Shown: positions 36,707-46,177 of the stretch, piece after piece
Numbering within the stretch: position 1 is the first letter of the stretch
Layout of the letters: every line of letters starts with the position of its first letter
Assembly: GCF_025847275.1 (NCBI RefSeq)
Contig: NZ_JAOZEV010000003.1
Location: 248,001 to 312,000 of the forward strand
Direction: 5' to 3'
Origin: Flavobacterium frigoritolerans
GTDB taxonomy: Bacteria; Bacteroidota; Bacteroidia; Flavobacteriales; Flavobacteriaceae
DNA: 64,000 bases
Translations under genes and position numbers: made by a program
The notes under the pieces: model-generated
Databases searched by the model: none
Told to the model about the DNA's origin: nothing
The model's input: the letters and a program-made list of their open reading frames with translations, nothing else

Positions 36707-39253
36707 ATGGATGATAATTTTTCACCAAGAGTAAAAGATGTTATTACCTACAGTAAAGAAGAAGCCTTAAGACTGGGGCACGACTTTATTGGTACTGAAC
36801 ATTTGATGCTAGGCATTTTAAGGGATGGAAACGGAAAAGCCATTCATATATTAAATAACCTAGCAGTCGATTTAGAACATTTACGTAGGAAGGTCGAAAT
36901 ACTGAGCCCTGCCAATCCAAGTGCCGAAATCAATGTAGAAAAAAAGAATCTGCACCTCACGCGTCAAGCAGAGAGGGCATTAAAAACTACATTCCTAGAA
37001 GCCAAAGTATTCCAGAGTTCATCTATTAGCACTGCACACTTGCTTTTATGTATCTTACGAAACGAAAACGATCCAACAACCAAGCTATTGAATAAGCTAA
37101 AAATAGATTATGATATAGCTAAAGAACAATACTTAAATATGACTCCAAACGAAGAAGAATTTTTAGAAAACTTGCCAAGAAACGAATCATATAATGATGA
37201 TTCAGGACAAGATGACAGTCTTAAAGAAGGAAGTTTTAATAATCCAGCCAATAAGTCCAATAAAAAATCTAAAACACCTGTTTTGGATAATTTTGGGAGA
37301 GATTTAACAGAAATGGCTGAAGAAGGAAAACTAGATCCTGTTGTAGGACGTGAGAAAGAAATTGAACGCGTTTCACAAATTTTAAGCCGTAGAAAAAAGA
37401 ACAACCCTTTATTAATTGGTGAACCTGGAGTAGGAAAATCTGCTATTGCCGAAGGACTAGCCTTACGTATTGTTCAGAAAAAAGTATCTCGTATCTTATT
37501 TCACAAACGTGTGGTAACCCTAGATTTAGCAAGCCTTGTAGCAGGAACTAAATATCGTGGTCAGTTTGAGGAACGAATGAAAGCAGTAATGAATGAATTA
37601 GAAAAAAATGATGATATCATCCTTTTTATCGATGAAATTCATACCATTGTTGGTGCTGGAGGTGCAACCGGATCTCTAGATGCTTCTAACATGTTTAAAC
37701 CTGCCTTATCAAGAGGAGAAATCCAATGTATTGGAGCAACTACACTTGATGAGTACAGACAATATATAGAAAAAGATGGTGCGTTAGAAAGACGTTTCCA
37801 GAAAGTAATTGTAGAACCAACTTCGGTTGAAGAAACAATTGCGATCCTAAATAACATTAAAGATAAATACGAAGATCACCACAATGTAACCTATACTCCA
37901 GAAGCTATTGAAGCTTGTGTAAAATTAACAAACCGATATATGTCGGAGCGTTTCTTACCAGACAAAGCTATTGATGCTCTTGATGAGGCTGGATCTCGTG
38001 TACACATTACCAATATTGATGTTCCAAAACAAATTTTGGATTTAGAACGTCAACTAGAAGAAGTACGCGAAAACAAAAATGTGGTTGTCAAAAAGCAAAA
38101 ATATGAAGAAGCAGCTAAACTTCGCGATGACGAAAAACGCATTGAAAAAGAACTTGCTGTAGCTCAGGAACAATGGGAAGAAGATTCAAAAAGCAATAGA
38201 ATCCTTGTAACCGAAGACAATGTTGCCGACGTAGTATCTATGATGACAGGAATTCCTGTAAATAGAATTGCACAAACAGAAAGCAACAAATTGGCTAAAT
38301 TACCTGAACTGATTCAGAATAAAGTAATAGGTCAAAATGAAGCAGTTTTAAAAATTGCCCGTTCTATACAACGTAACAGAGCAGGTCTTAAAGACCCGAA
38401 CAGACCTATTGGATCATTTATTTTCTTAGGACAAACTGGTGTTGGTAAAACACAACTAGCAAAAGTTCTGGCAAAAGAATTATTCGATTCTGAAGATGCT
38501 TTGGTTCGTATTGACATGAGTGAATACATGGAGAAATTTGCTATTTCTCGTTTAGTAGGAGCGCCTCCGGGATATGTTGGTTACGAAGAAGGTGGACAAT
38601 TAACTGAAAAAGTTCGTAGAAAACCATATTGCGTAGTACTTTTAGATGAAATCGAAAAAGCGCATCCAGATGTATTCAATATGATGCTTCAGGTACTTGA
38701 TGATGGGTATTTAACAGATAGTTTAGGTCGAAAAATTGACTTTAAAAACACTATAATTATCATGACTTCAAATGTTGGAGCAAGACAATTAAAAGATTTT
38801 GGTCAAGGAGTTGGATTTGGAACTGCTGCTAAAATTGCACAAGCCGATGATAATTCGAAAAGCATTATCGAAAACGCATTGAAGAAAACATTTGCGCCAG
38901 AATTCTTAAACAGAATTGATGATGTTATTGTATTCAATAGCTTAGAGAAAAGCGATATTGACTTGATTATTGAGATTGAACTTAAGAAACTATACTTACG
39001 TGTAGAAGAATTAGGATACAAACTAAATCTTACTGATAAAGCAAAAGCATTTATTGCTGATAAAGGTTTCGATAAGCAATTTGGAGCAAGACCATTAAAA
39101 AGAGCCATTCAAAAATACGTTGAAGATATATTAGCAGAAGAAATAATTACTTCTAAAATTACTTCAGGTGATGAAATTTTGATTGATTTAAATGAAGAAT
39201 CACAAGAACTTACTGTTGATGTACATAAAGCCGAAGAGCCAACAAATCAATAA
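36707..39253 (+). CDS. clpC: ATP-dependent Clp protease ATP-binding subunit ClpC
   Basis: Unfoldase that feeds ClpP. The 848-residue product has a Clp N-domain repeat (about 5-150, D-F-I-G-T-E-H-L-M-L-G-I-L), the first AAA+ module with G-E-P-G-V-G-K-S, a UVR-type coiled segment with Y-E-E-A-A-K-L-R-D, and the second AAA+ module with G-Q-T-G-V-G-K-T and G-A-P-P-G-Y-V-G. The UVR/middle-domain shape and spacing identify ClpC, not ClpA or ClpB. It is divergent from gyrA. Confidence 0.95.
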   Translation: MDDNFSPRVKDVITYSKEEALRLGHDFIGTEHLMLGILRDGNGKAIHILNNLAVDLEHLRRKVEILSPANPSAEINVEKKNLHLTRQAERALKTTFLEAKVFQSSSISTAHLLLCILRNENDPTTKLLNKLKIDYDIAKEQYLNMTPNEEEFLENLPRNESYNDDSGQDDSLKEGSFNNPANKSNKKSKTPVLDNFGRDLTEMAEEGKLDPVVGREKEIERVSQILSRRKKNNPLLIGEPGVGKSAIAEGLALRIVQKKVSRILFHKRVVTLDLASLVAGTKYRGQFEERMKAVMNELEKNDDIILFIDEIHTIVGAGGATGSLDASNMFKPALSRGEIQCIGATTLDEYRQYIEKDGALERRFQKVIVEPTSVEETIAILNNIKDKYEDHHNVTYTPEAIEACVKLTNRYMSERFLPDKAIDALDEAGSRVHITNIDVPKQILDLERQLEEVRENKNVVVKKQKYEEAAKLRDDEKRIEKELAVAQEQWEEDSKSNRILVTEDNVADVVSMMTGIPVNRIAQTESNKLAKLPELIQNKVIGQNEAVLKIARSIQRNRAGLKDPNRPIGSFIFLGQTGVGKTQLAKVLAKELFDSEDALVRIDMSEYMEKFAISRLVGAPPGYVGYEEGGQLTEKVRRKPYCVVLLDEIEKAHPDVFNMMLQVLDDGYLTDSLGRKIDFKNTIIIMTSNVGARQLKDFGQGVGFGTAAKIAQADDNSKSIIENALKKTFAPEFLNRIDDVIVFNSLEKSDIDLIIEIELKKLYLRVEELGYKLNLTDKAKAFIADKGFDKQFGARPLKRAIQKYVEDILAEEIITSKITSGDEILIDLNEESQELTVDVHKAEEPTNQ

Positions 39254-39281
39254 AGTAATTTAATTTTTATAACAAAAATAC

Positions 39282-39315
39282 AAACCCGTTACGTTTTTTA
39301 TAACATAACGGGTTT
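39282..39315 (+). terminator. Terminator after clpC
   Basis: AAACCCGTTA (39282-39291) with TAACGGGTTT (39306-39315) form a 10-bp stem ending in a short T-rich stretch, 29 bases past the clpC stop. Confidence 0.65.
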
Positions 39316-39385
39316 ATTCTTTATATCAAATCGGTAAATTATTAAAAACAAATATTTACTTTTGATAAGTCAAACAAATCAAATT

Positions 39386-40756
39386 ATGCTTCAAAATAAA
39401 GTCATCTTAGGTAGCGAAGAATGGTGTTCTTTTCCCGAATTAGGAATCCCTACAATTAAAGCACGTGTCGATTCGGGTGCAAAAACCTCGGCGATGCATG
39501 CCATAAACATAGCTCCTTTTATAAAAAATGATGCCAGTTGGGTTAAATTTGATATTAATCCGATACAAAACAATACCAAAACTATAATACATTGCGAAGC
39601 TCCTTTGGTAGACAAAAGGGTTGTAAAAAGCTCTAGTGGCTTTAGAGAACAACGCTATGTTATACAAACAAGCTTAAAAATTGGTGATGCCAAATGGCCT
39701 ATAGAAATGACTTTAACCAATCGGGATTCGATGGGTTTCAGAATGCTTTTAGGTCGCGAAGCCATGAGCGGCAGAGTACTTGTTGATCCTGAAGAAAAAT
39801 ATCTTTTAGGACAACCTACATCTGATACGTTAAAAGAATTATATCAAAACTCAGAAAAAGCAAGTTCTGGATTACGAATTGGGCTTTTAGCAAGTAATCC
39901 TGAATTATACAGCAACAAAAGAATCATGGAAGCTGGCGAAATGCGAGGTCATGATATGCAATTTTTGAATATCAAAGAATGCTACATGAAACTCGATGCT
40001 AAAACTCCTGAAATTCATTATCGTGGTGGTAAAATATTGAATCAATTTGATGCTATTATCCCACGTATTCGTCCTAGTATTACGTTTTACGGTTGTGCGT
40101 TAACACGTCAGTTTGAAGCTTTGAAAGTTTTTTGTTTAAATTCAGCTTCGGCAATAACACAATCACGCGATAAATTGTATTCATTACAATTGTTACTCAA
40201 CAGCGGAATAGACATTCCAACAACTGGTTTTGCAAATTCACCATTAGATACCGATGATTTAATAAAAATGGTTGGAGGTTCTCCTTTAATCGTAAAACTA
40301 TTAGAAGGCACTCAAGGTAAAGGCGTTGTATTAGCCGAAACAAAAAAGGCAGCAGAGAGTGTTATCAATGCTTTTAAAAGCTTAAATGCCAACATTCTGG
40401 TACAAGAGTTCATAAAAGAAGCAAACGGTAAAGATATTCGTTGTTTTGTAATCGACGGAAAAGTAGTTGCTGCCATACAGCGTGAAGCTATGCCGGGCGA
40501 ATTTAGAGCAAATATCCATTTAGGTGGAACTGCATCGATATTAAAAATTACCAGCGAAGAAAAAAGAATCGCCATAAAAGCCGCCAAAGCAATGGATTTA
40601 AAAGTTGCTGGTGTTGATATTATCCGTTCATCAAAAGGACCTTTATTACTAGAAGTAAACTCATCTCCAGGATTAGAAGGAATTGAAGGTGCAACCAATA
40701 AAGATGTTGCAGGAGAAATGATAAAAGCCATTGAAAAGAATTTTAAACTCAAATAA
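39386..40756 (+). CDS. rimK: RimB-RimK fusion: retropepsin-like domain plus ATP-grasp glutamate ligase
   Basis: A 456-residue two-domain protein. The N-terminal ~145 residues match the RimB-type (putative zinc/ATP-dependent protease) domain, with R-V-D-S-G-A-K-T (the D-S/T-G-A active-site loop) and V-I-L-G-S-E-E-W at the start. From about 165 to 456 it is an ATP-grasp RimK, with the substrate and metal motifs [15 protein letters not shown] and [14 protein letters not shown]. RimK adds glutamates to the C-terminus of ribosomal protein S6. I start at the ATG at 39386; an upstream TTG would add only eight residues. Confidence 0.88.
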   Translation: MLQNKVILGSEEWCSFPELGIPTIKARVDSGAKTSAMHAINIAPFIKNDASWVKFDINPIQNNTKTIIHCEAPLVDKRVVKSSSGFREQRYVIQTSLKIGDAKWPIEMTLTNRDSMGFRMLLGREAMSGRVLVDPEEKYLLGQPTSDTLKELYQNSEKASSGLRIGLLASNPELYSNKRIMEAGEMRGHDMQFLNIKECYMKLDAKTPEIHYRGGKILNQFDAIIPRIRPSITFYGCALTRQFEALKVFCLNSASAITQSRDKLYSLQLLLNSGIDIPTTGFANSPLDTDDLIKMVGGSPLIVKLLEGTQGKGVVLAETKKAAESVINAFKSLNANILVQEFIKEANGKDIRCFVIDGKVVAAIQREAMPGEFRANIHLGGTASILKITSEEKRIAIKAAKAMDLKVAGVDIIRSSKGPLLLEVNSSPGLEGIEGATNKDVAGEMIKAIEKNFKLK

Positions 40757-40778
40757 AAACCCGCTAAAAGTAATTATT

Positions 40779-40934
40779 TCAACACATAGAAGCATAGGCT
40801 TACAAAGCCTAGAAAAGACGTTTCTCTTAAAATAAATCACATAAGGCTATGTGAAAAAAATATATTTTTCTTGGATCATCTTTGATTATCAATTCTATTC
40901 CGACAGCTATCAGGACTATGTTTCTATGTGTTGA
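40779..40934. repeat. Long-range inverted repeat with ACACATAGAA ends
   Basis: TCAACACATAGAA (40779-40791) and its exact reverse complement (40922-40934) bound a 156-base block that includes a second hairpin, CACATA/TATGTG (40838-40853). The block fills the 288-base gap between rimK and the DUF421 gene. Similar short ACATAG motifs occur inside. Confidence 0.6.
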
Positions 40935-41044
40935 ATACCATTTTTACAACCCAAACGAAGCAAACAGACGCAGTAATTGCACTTAACGAGTTTAAATAAT
41001 GCTCTATTAATCGTATATTCGATTAAATCATTAAACAAAAAAAT

Positions 41045-41557
41045 ATGAATCCATATCTTGATATTGTTATCAGAAGTGCTTCGGTTTACTTTTTTATGGT
41101 GATTGCATTACGGGTTTTTGGTAAAAAAGAATTATCCCAGCTTAATACTGCCGATGTAATCCTAATTTTATTAATTAGTAATGCTGTTCAGAATGCCATG
41201 GTTGGTAGCGACACGAGCCTCTTAGGCGGAATTGCAGCTGCTGCCGTGTTGTTTATCATTAATTACATCCTGAAAAAGCTCACATACAAATTCAAAGGAT
41301 TGCATAACCTTTTATTAGAAAAACCAGAAGTTCTGATTCATAATGGACATATCGATTTTAAATCGTTAAGTAAATTAAACATCACATCCGATGAACTTGA
41401 GGAAGCCATGCGCGAACACGGCGTAGAACACTATAAAGAGGTAAAATTAGCGATGTTGGAAATAGATGGTACAATTAGTATTATCTCACAAAATAAAGAG
41501 CATTTAAAGCAAACGATCTACAAACGAAAGCACAATCATAAAAATTTTCAGAAGTAA
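41045..41557 (+). CDS. DUF421 membrane protein (YetF-like)
   Basis: A 170-residue protein with three N-terminal helices (about 10-30, 37-55 and 60-78) and a soluble C-domain containing the pattern K-P-E-V-L-I-H-N-G and, later, A-M-L-E-I-D-G-T-I-S. This is the DUF421/YetF family, whose function is unknown. Alone in its unit; the 250-base stretch after it holds only short repeat debris. Confidence 0.9.
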   Translation: MNPYLDIVIRSASVYFFMVIALRVFGKKELSQLNTADVILILLISNAVQNAMVGSDTSLLGGIAAAAVLFIINYILKKLTYKFKGLHNLLLEKPEVLIHNGHIDFKSLSKLNITSDELEEAMREHGVEHYKEVKLAMLEIDGTISIISQNKEHLKQTIYKRKHNHKNFQK

Positions 41558-41805
41558 TTTTAAGTAAGTCGAAAGTTTAAAAATCTATTCCGATAGCTCA
41601 ATATCATTCAGTTAAGAAAAAACAGCTGCAATGCTATCCCGAATAAATCTCTCGTAAAGTCATCAAGCCGCCAAATTTACACTTGCTTATTTTGCGATTT
41701 TGCCTGTGTACAAAACATACAAAAATTGTATTTTGCAGAGTCGATTCTATTTTTTACAAGTATTTTGCTACCTTTAACTCATTAGATTATATTAATTTTG
41801 AAACC

Positions 41806-42228
41806 ATGACGCACACAAATAGCAATCAAAAAATACACCAAGGCAGAAATATAAAACGTTTCCGTGAAATGTTAGGAATAAAGCAAGAAGTACTTGCATT
41901 TGAACTTGGCGAAGACTGGAACCAAAAGAAAATATCTCTACTAGAACAAAAGGAAGCTATAGAAACCAGTATATTACAACAAGTATCTCAAATACTTAAA
42001 ATACCTGTAGAAGCTATTGAAAACTTTGATGAAGAACAAGCCATAAATATTATAGCTAGTAATTTTCATGGTGATGCAGTTGCATATGCAGAAAACTACA
42101 AATGTACAATCAATCCAATCGAAAAAATCATCGAACTTCATGAAGAGAAAATCCTCCTTTATGAGCGTATGCTTAAAGAAAAAGACGAAATGATGTTGAG
42201 GTTAGAGAAACTTTTTGAAGGTAAATAA
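41806..42228 (+). CDS. XRE-family transcriptional regulator (paralog A)
   Basis: A 140-residue regulator. The helix-turn-helix spans about 8-70 (R-N-I-K-R-F-R-E-M-L-G-I-K-Q-E-V-L-A), followed by a linker and a C-terminal coiled coil introduced by C-T-I-N-P-I-E-K-I-I-E-L. The ORF opens 123 bases earlier, but that part looks non-coding, so I use the ATG at 41806. The same layout is seen in the regulator at 58423-58827. Its target is unknown; it flanks the accessory patch to its right. Confidence 0.85.
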   Translation: MTHTNSNQKIHQGRNIKRFREMLGIKQEVLAFELGEDWNQKKISLLEQKEAIETSILQQVSQILKIPVEAIENFDEEQAINIIASNFHGDAVAYAENYKCTINPIEKIIELHEEKILLYERMLKEKDEMMLRLEKLFEGK

Positions 42229-42278
42229 AGCTAGTTTTTTTGAGTAGCTTGAGGAGAATATGCATATCTAAGAAATAT

Positions 42279-42815
42279 TTAATAAGTTTTTTTAATCTTT
42301 CTAAAAGTTAAACTAACTCTAGGTTTGTTTTCACTATCATTCCCTTTTAATAATGAATGCACAAAATATTTTTGTACATCAATATTCATAGCAAAGAGAC
42401 TAGAATCTTTAAGTTCAATATCAAATGTAAAATCTTTATTGGATTTATTTCTAAATCGCAAAATACGATCATTTAAAATAGAAATAATAACTATATAAGA
42501 TTCATCGCTAAGCTGTTTAATATCATCTGAATGATATCCCATTTTTGAATCATTATCATTATAAAAATTTATTAAACAATTATTTGGTGTAAAACCTAAT
42601 TCATTTTGAATTGCAACAGCTATTTCATTAATAATTGAAGGGAATTCTCTGAAAATTAAATCCGCATTTTCATAAACATATGGTAAGCCATACGTTATAG
42701 TTTTTCTTGAATAAAATGTAGTATTCCATTCTACATTATTTTCTAAAAAGTACACTAACTTATTTCTAATTGAGAAATTTAAAAAATGATATTTAAGTAT
42801 AAATCTATTGTTCAT
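42279..42815 (-). CDS. AlkB-type 2-oxoglutarate/Fe(II) dioxygenase
   Basis: A 178-residue oxygenase. It has the iron ligands H95-x-D97 in M-G-Y-H-S-D-D, a second His in F-V-H-S (153), and the Arg of the 2-oxoglutarate site in P-R-V-S-L-T-F-R (166, 172). N-F-Y-N-D before the first His matches AlkB/ALKBH. The likely reaction is oxidative demethylation of alkylated DNA or RNA bases. It is divergent from the methyltransferase-like gene with 51 bases between. Confidence 0.85.
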   Translation of the reverse strand: MNNRFILKYHFLNFSIRNKLVYFLENNVEWNTTFYSRKTITYGLPYVYENADLIFREFPSIINEIAVAIQNELGFTPNNCLINFYNDNDSKMGYHSDDIKQLSDESYIVIISILNDRILRFRNKSNKDFTFDIELKDSSLFAMNIDVQKYFVHSLLKGNDSENKPRVSLTFRKIKKTY

Positions 42816-42816
42816 T

Positions 42817-42846
42817 TTGATAATTCAAATTTTACTGCTAAATTTA
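42817..42846 (+). promoter_or_regulatory. Promoter candidate for the methyltransferase-like gene
   Basis: TTG (42817-42819), 19 bases, TAAATTTA (42839-42846). It lies in the short divergent gap with alkB and is very close to the start of that gene, so the two promoters must overlap. Confidence 0.45.
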
Positions 42847-42866
42847 CGATATTAATTTAATTAAAA

Positions 42867-43463
42867 ATGGCTATTACTGATTCATCAGGACAAAACTTTT
42901 CAACTCATGATTTTAATCAAACGGATGATATTTTAAATATCGAGTTTGGAGCAGGAAGTGGTTTTTTTGGAAAAAAAAATTATCCTAAATGCTATACAAC
43001 TGATCTTAGTTTTCCAGAAAAAAACCATTTTTCATTAGAAAGTTCTTATGATAAAGATACAAATTGTCATTATATTGATTTTGAGTGTGATTTTTTAAGT
43101 TATAATTTTGGGACAAAAAAATTTGAAACAATAATCATATGCAATCCATATGGATATGGGATACGACGACCTACTGAGGGCAAAAATTTTTTTGACCGAA
43201 TTGGGAATTTGCTTTCTGAAAGTGGAGCTTTATATGTAATTACACAGGAAAATAATGGCTATTTTAATTCTAAAGTAGTTAAAAAGCAATTTAACAAAAA
43301 TTTAGACAATGAATTTAAATCTAGTTATGCATATGATTGGCATAGTTATGATAACGAAGGAATTAATACGCATTACGCATTTGTTAGGGATTTTGATTTC
43401 TTCACATGTACGCAAAGAAAAATCAATCCTAATGTGTTGTTTAAATTTACTAAACAAGCTTAA
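42867..43463 (+). CDS. Class I methyltransferase-like protein
   Basis: A 198-residue protein. It has a glycine-rich start E-F-G-A-G-S-G-F (26-33), an acidic residue at the end of the second strand (Asp46), a D-F-x-C-D segment (71-75) and N-P-Y-G-Y-G (93-98) in the position of motif IV. These fit an S-adenosylmethionine fold, and the NPYG motif resembles the active site of amide or base N-methyltransferases. No known specificity is recognised. The next gene follows five bases later. Confidence 0.6.
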   Translation: MAITDSSGQNFSTHDFNQTDDILNIEFGAGSGFFGKKNYPKCYTTDLSFPEKNHFSLESSYDKDTNCHYIDFECDFLSYNFGTKKFETIIICNPYGYGIRRPTEGKNFFDRIGNLLSESGALYVITQENNGYFNSKVVKKQFNKNLDNEFKSSYAYDWHSYDNEGINTHYAFVRDFDFFTCTQRKINPNVLFKFTKQA

Positions 43464-43468
43464 TAGCT

Positions 43469-44422
43469 ATGGAAACACAGAATATAAATAATATCAAGCT
43501 GAAAGATAATTATAAAACAAGGTTATTTAAAGATAAAATTAATGACCACATTTCTAATGTCTTTTATTTGGCATCAACATATGATGAAAACATTAAAGAC
43601 CTTTTTTCAAAAGAATTTAGAATTCTAAATTACCATTACTCATGTGATTTAATTAAAGAGAATTCAAGTGAGTATACAGAATATGTATCAAGCCACACAG
43701 ATTTTATCAATGAATTAGAAATTAATCTTTTTAATAATATTAAATCATTACTAGGTAAGAATTTCTCTTACGAAGATAAAAACCTATTAACATTAATAGA
43801 TACTACGATTGAAAATTATAGTGAGAATTATGTTTATCAAAATATACAAAAATTAAATAACAATAATAATATTAACCCTTTTCAGTCATCTGCGAATATT
43901 TTAATAGAGGATCAGTTATTATTTGATTTTTGTGAATTCAATGAAGAATACAGCGAATTTAAAAAAATAAAAAAGAATGAAAGTCAATTAATAGCAAATA
44001 AAAATATCAGCATACTAACAAAATGTAATAATGAAAATTTCAACTATTCTGAAGTAAGAGATACTTTTTACTATAAAGAACTAATATTAAACGAGTTAGA
44101 CTCTAAAAAACGTAATAGTTCAAACCCTATAAAATTAACAGATATATTTGATTATTTTAGAGAATTAGGTGTCCCTAAAGAAGAGCTTTCTAATAGTAAT
44201 ATTTTAAATTGGATTGTAAAACCTTTAAAAAGATATTCAAAGTTAGGATCTAATAAAGAAGGGTATTTTATAATTCTAGATGAAAATGACCTGCAAGAAT
44301 CTTATATTAGTCATCTGAGTAGGTACAATGGATATTTCAATACTTTAGAACGTCATAGATTGTTTTTTTCAAGACTTGAACAAAGTAAAATCGAAAAGTC
44401 TGCTTTTGAAAAACATCTTTAA
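43469..44422 (+). CDS. Unknown protein with possible C-terminal winged helix
   Basis: A 317-residue, low-GC, helical protein that I do not recognise. It has no signal peptide or membrane helix. The region of about 225-280 (I-K-L-T-D-I-F-D-Y-F-R-E-L-G-V-P-K) has a spacing typical of a winged-helix or HTH-like domain followed by a beta hairpin (G-Y-F-I-I-L). Five bases separate it from the methyltransferase-like gene, so both are probably translated together. It has no obvious catalytic motif. Confidence 0.5.
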   Translation: METQNINNIKLKDNYKTRLFKDKINDHISNVFYLASTYDENIKDLFSKEFRILNYHYSCDLIKENSSEYTEYVSSHTDFINELEINLFNNIKSLLGKNFSYEDKNLLTLIDTTIENYSENYVYQNIQKLNNNNNINPFQSSANILIEDQLLFDFCEFNEEYSEFKKIKKNESQLIANKNISILTKCNNENFNYSEVRDTFYYKELILNELDSKKRNSSNPIKLTDIFDYFRELGVPKEELSNSNILNWIVKPLKRYSKLGSNKEGYFIILDENDLQESYISHLSRYNGYFNTLERHRLFFSRLEQSKIEKSAFEKHL

Positions 44423-44468
44423 CAAACATACTTTAGTACAAAAATCCATATAGTAAATTCATACCTAG

Positions 44469-44588
44469 AAGCAGAATAAAAACTTATCTGAAATACTGTC
44501 TAAAAAAGAACTAGAACAGTATGCCAGTAATTTTATAAAGATCAAAAAAGACCTTACAGGAAAATACAAAACAAAAGAGAGAGAATAA
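44469..44588 (+). pseudogene. Fragment of a coding sequence with no start codon
   Basis: An open stretch of 39 codons follows a stop at 44466-44468 and reads K-Q-N-K-N-L-S-E-I-L, S-K-K-E-L-E-Q-Y-A-S and so on to a TAA at 44586. There is no ATG, GTG or TTG at a sensible place. The codon use is gene-like, so this may be the tail of a deleted gene; chance is also possible. The stop codon overlaps the terminator that follows. Confidence 0.3.
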
Positions 44589-44617
44589 TTTCGATGAAAT
44601 TATCCTCTCTTTTTTTA
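44578..44617. terminator. Bidirectional terminator downstream of the accessory patch
   Basis: A 15-bp stem (44578-44592 with 44596-44610, one wobble) around a GAT loop, with a seven-T run at 44611-44617. It lies between the plus-strand unknown gene and the minus-strand SMI1 gene. Confidence 0.85.
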
Positions 44618-44627
44618 TAAAATCACT

Positions 44628-46004
44628 TTAAGCATCTAGAACCAAATCTTTAATCGTTGTGTTTGATAATCCAAACGGTTTAAGTCTGTGATTTAAATTC
44701 ACCAGAATATAATCTTGTTCTACAGGAAATCGTTCTGCAATGCTTTTGTAATGTTTCAACAGTCTTTTATCCTCTACTCCATCCAAGGCCTGCAGCGCTG
44801 TATGAACAACTCTATTTGCACTATCATTCAAGCCTACAATAAAAGCATCTAGATAGCTGTTTTTATTACTTAGTTGCCCAAGCATATAATATGCGGTAAC
44901 TCGTATGCTCTGATTCTTATTTTGAGTACAAGGAACTACAAGATATCCATAATCGATATTCATTTCTTTTAGTAGATACACACAAAAACTAAAAGTTTCG
45001 TCATCATTTATCCTGTCTATATTCGACTCAATAACACCCAACCAATCTGCGCTATTCTTTTTTGCGTACCAAAATACAAATTGAAAAACATGCAATAAAC
45101 TCTCATCTGCAAAATCTACTAAATAAGGATACGCCCGTTCGTAATCAAATTTTGTAAGTATCTGAAGTAACTCTTTTTGAATCTCGTCATTACTGCTTTT
45201 ATATTCTTCTTCAATTATATCTAATGTCGCAACATCTATCTTTTGTTTTATTAAGATTCCTGTCAAACAATCGCTTTTAACCTCATTATCATTGGTCGAG
45301 AAGTACGTTTTTAAAATATCCTGCGTAGCTCCTCCTATTCGATAGCCAAACCAACCTGCATTTTCCTGCATTAAAACACCCGAAATTACTTCGTCAAGCC
45401 ACCTTTCATACCAATCTAAAAAATTCAACTCAAAAGTAAATTGAGGATTATATCTTTCGCTATTAATATTTACCACTCTTCCTTTAAATTCTCCGTTTAA
45501 AACAAGTGCATGGTAGCTTGAGCAGCCTTGTGTACCAATTGGTAATATCCCTCCATATATTTTCCCTAATTCCTTTTCATAATCCTCATCAGTGATTGTG
45601 TCTTCTTCAATCTTTTCAGTAAGGTTTTCCCAATGTTCCTCAGTCATTTTGGGATACAATACACAATCTCCTTTTAAGTATTCCTTTGCATTTTCATAGA
45701 TTAATTCATTTACATTTTCACCCAACGGAAATATTCCATAAAAAGGTCCAGCTGCCGAAGATGAAAATGATACTCCCCCATTTCCTATATTCATTAAAAA
45801 TGCTTTATAACAATTAGGGAGTACTACATTGTATTCGCTTTCAAATTTTAAAATAGCTTCGCTACTTACCACTTCTCCCAGAACATACTCATGATCCGAT
45901 GCGCCAAATACTTTTAAATCTTTATCTGTGGCTTTAGCTTTAACTAGCTTGTTTTTAATTCTTTCTATTTGTTCTGATGCGAACTTATTATTCGATTCTT
46001 CCAT
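44628..46004 (-). CDS. SMI1/KNR4 domain protein with HEAT-like repeats
   Basis: A 458-residue cytoplasmic protein. The N-terminal ~210 residues include the SMI1/KNR4 pattern (F-E-S-E-Y-N-V-V-L-P-N-C-Y-K-A-F-L, I-G-N-G-G, and G-T-Q-G-C-S). The C-terminal half is helical and contains repeats such as Q-S-I-R-V-T-A-Y-Y-M-L-G-Q-L, of the HEAT type. SMI1/KNR4 domains are common immunity modules against contact-dependent or polymorphic toxins, but no toxin gene is adjacent here. Role as an immunity protein is inference. Confidence 0.8.
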   Translation of the reverse strand: MEESNNKFASEQIERIKNKLVKAKATDKDLKVFGASDHEYVLGEVVSSEAILKFESEYNVVLPNCYKAFLMNIGNGGVSFSSSAAGPFYGIFPLGENVNELIYENAKEYLKGDCVLYPKMTEEHWENLTEKIEEDTITDEDYEKELGKIYGGILPIGTQGCSSYHALVLNGEFKGRVVNINSERYNPQFTFELNFLDWYERWLDEVISGVLMQENAGWFGYRIGGATQDILKTYFSTNDNEVKSDCLTGILIKQKIDVATLDIIEEEYKSSNDEIQKELLQILTKFDYERAYPYLVDFADESLLHVFQFVFWYAKKNSADWLGVIESNIDRINDDETFSFCVYLLKEMNIDYGYLVVPCTQNKNQSIRVTAYYMLGQLSNKNSYLDAFIVGLNDSANRVVHTALQALDGVEDKRLLKHYKSIAERFPVEQDYILVNLNHRLKPFGLSNTTIKDLVLDA

Positions 46005-46087
46005 TTTAATCTTTATTCTTTCGTTCTTTTTTAGAATTAAATAAATATACTTTATTTTAGTTTCAAAGCAAATTCATTCCAACAAAC

Positions 46088-46123
46088 AAAAAAGCCAGTT
46101 TCAATAAAGAAACTAGCTTTTTT
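46088..46123 (-). terminator. Terminator of the phosphate transporter unit
   Basis: A 15-bp stem (46088-46102 with 46109-46123, one mismatch) whose minus-strand side ends in T bases, about 55 bases past the permease stop. Confidence 0.8.
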
Positions 46124-46177
46124 TATAACTTTCAAATGCGATTTTAAATCTCACATTTTACAAATACCTTTTTGCTA

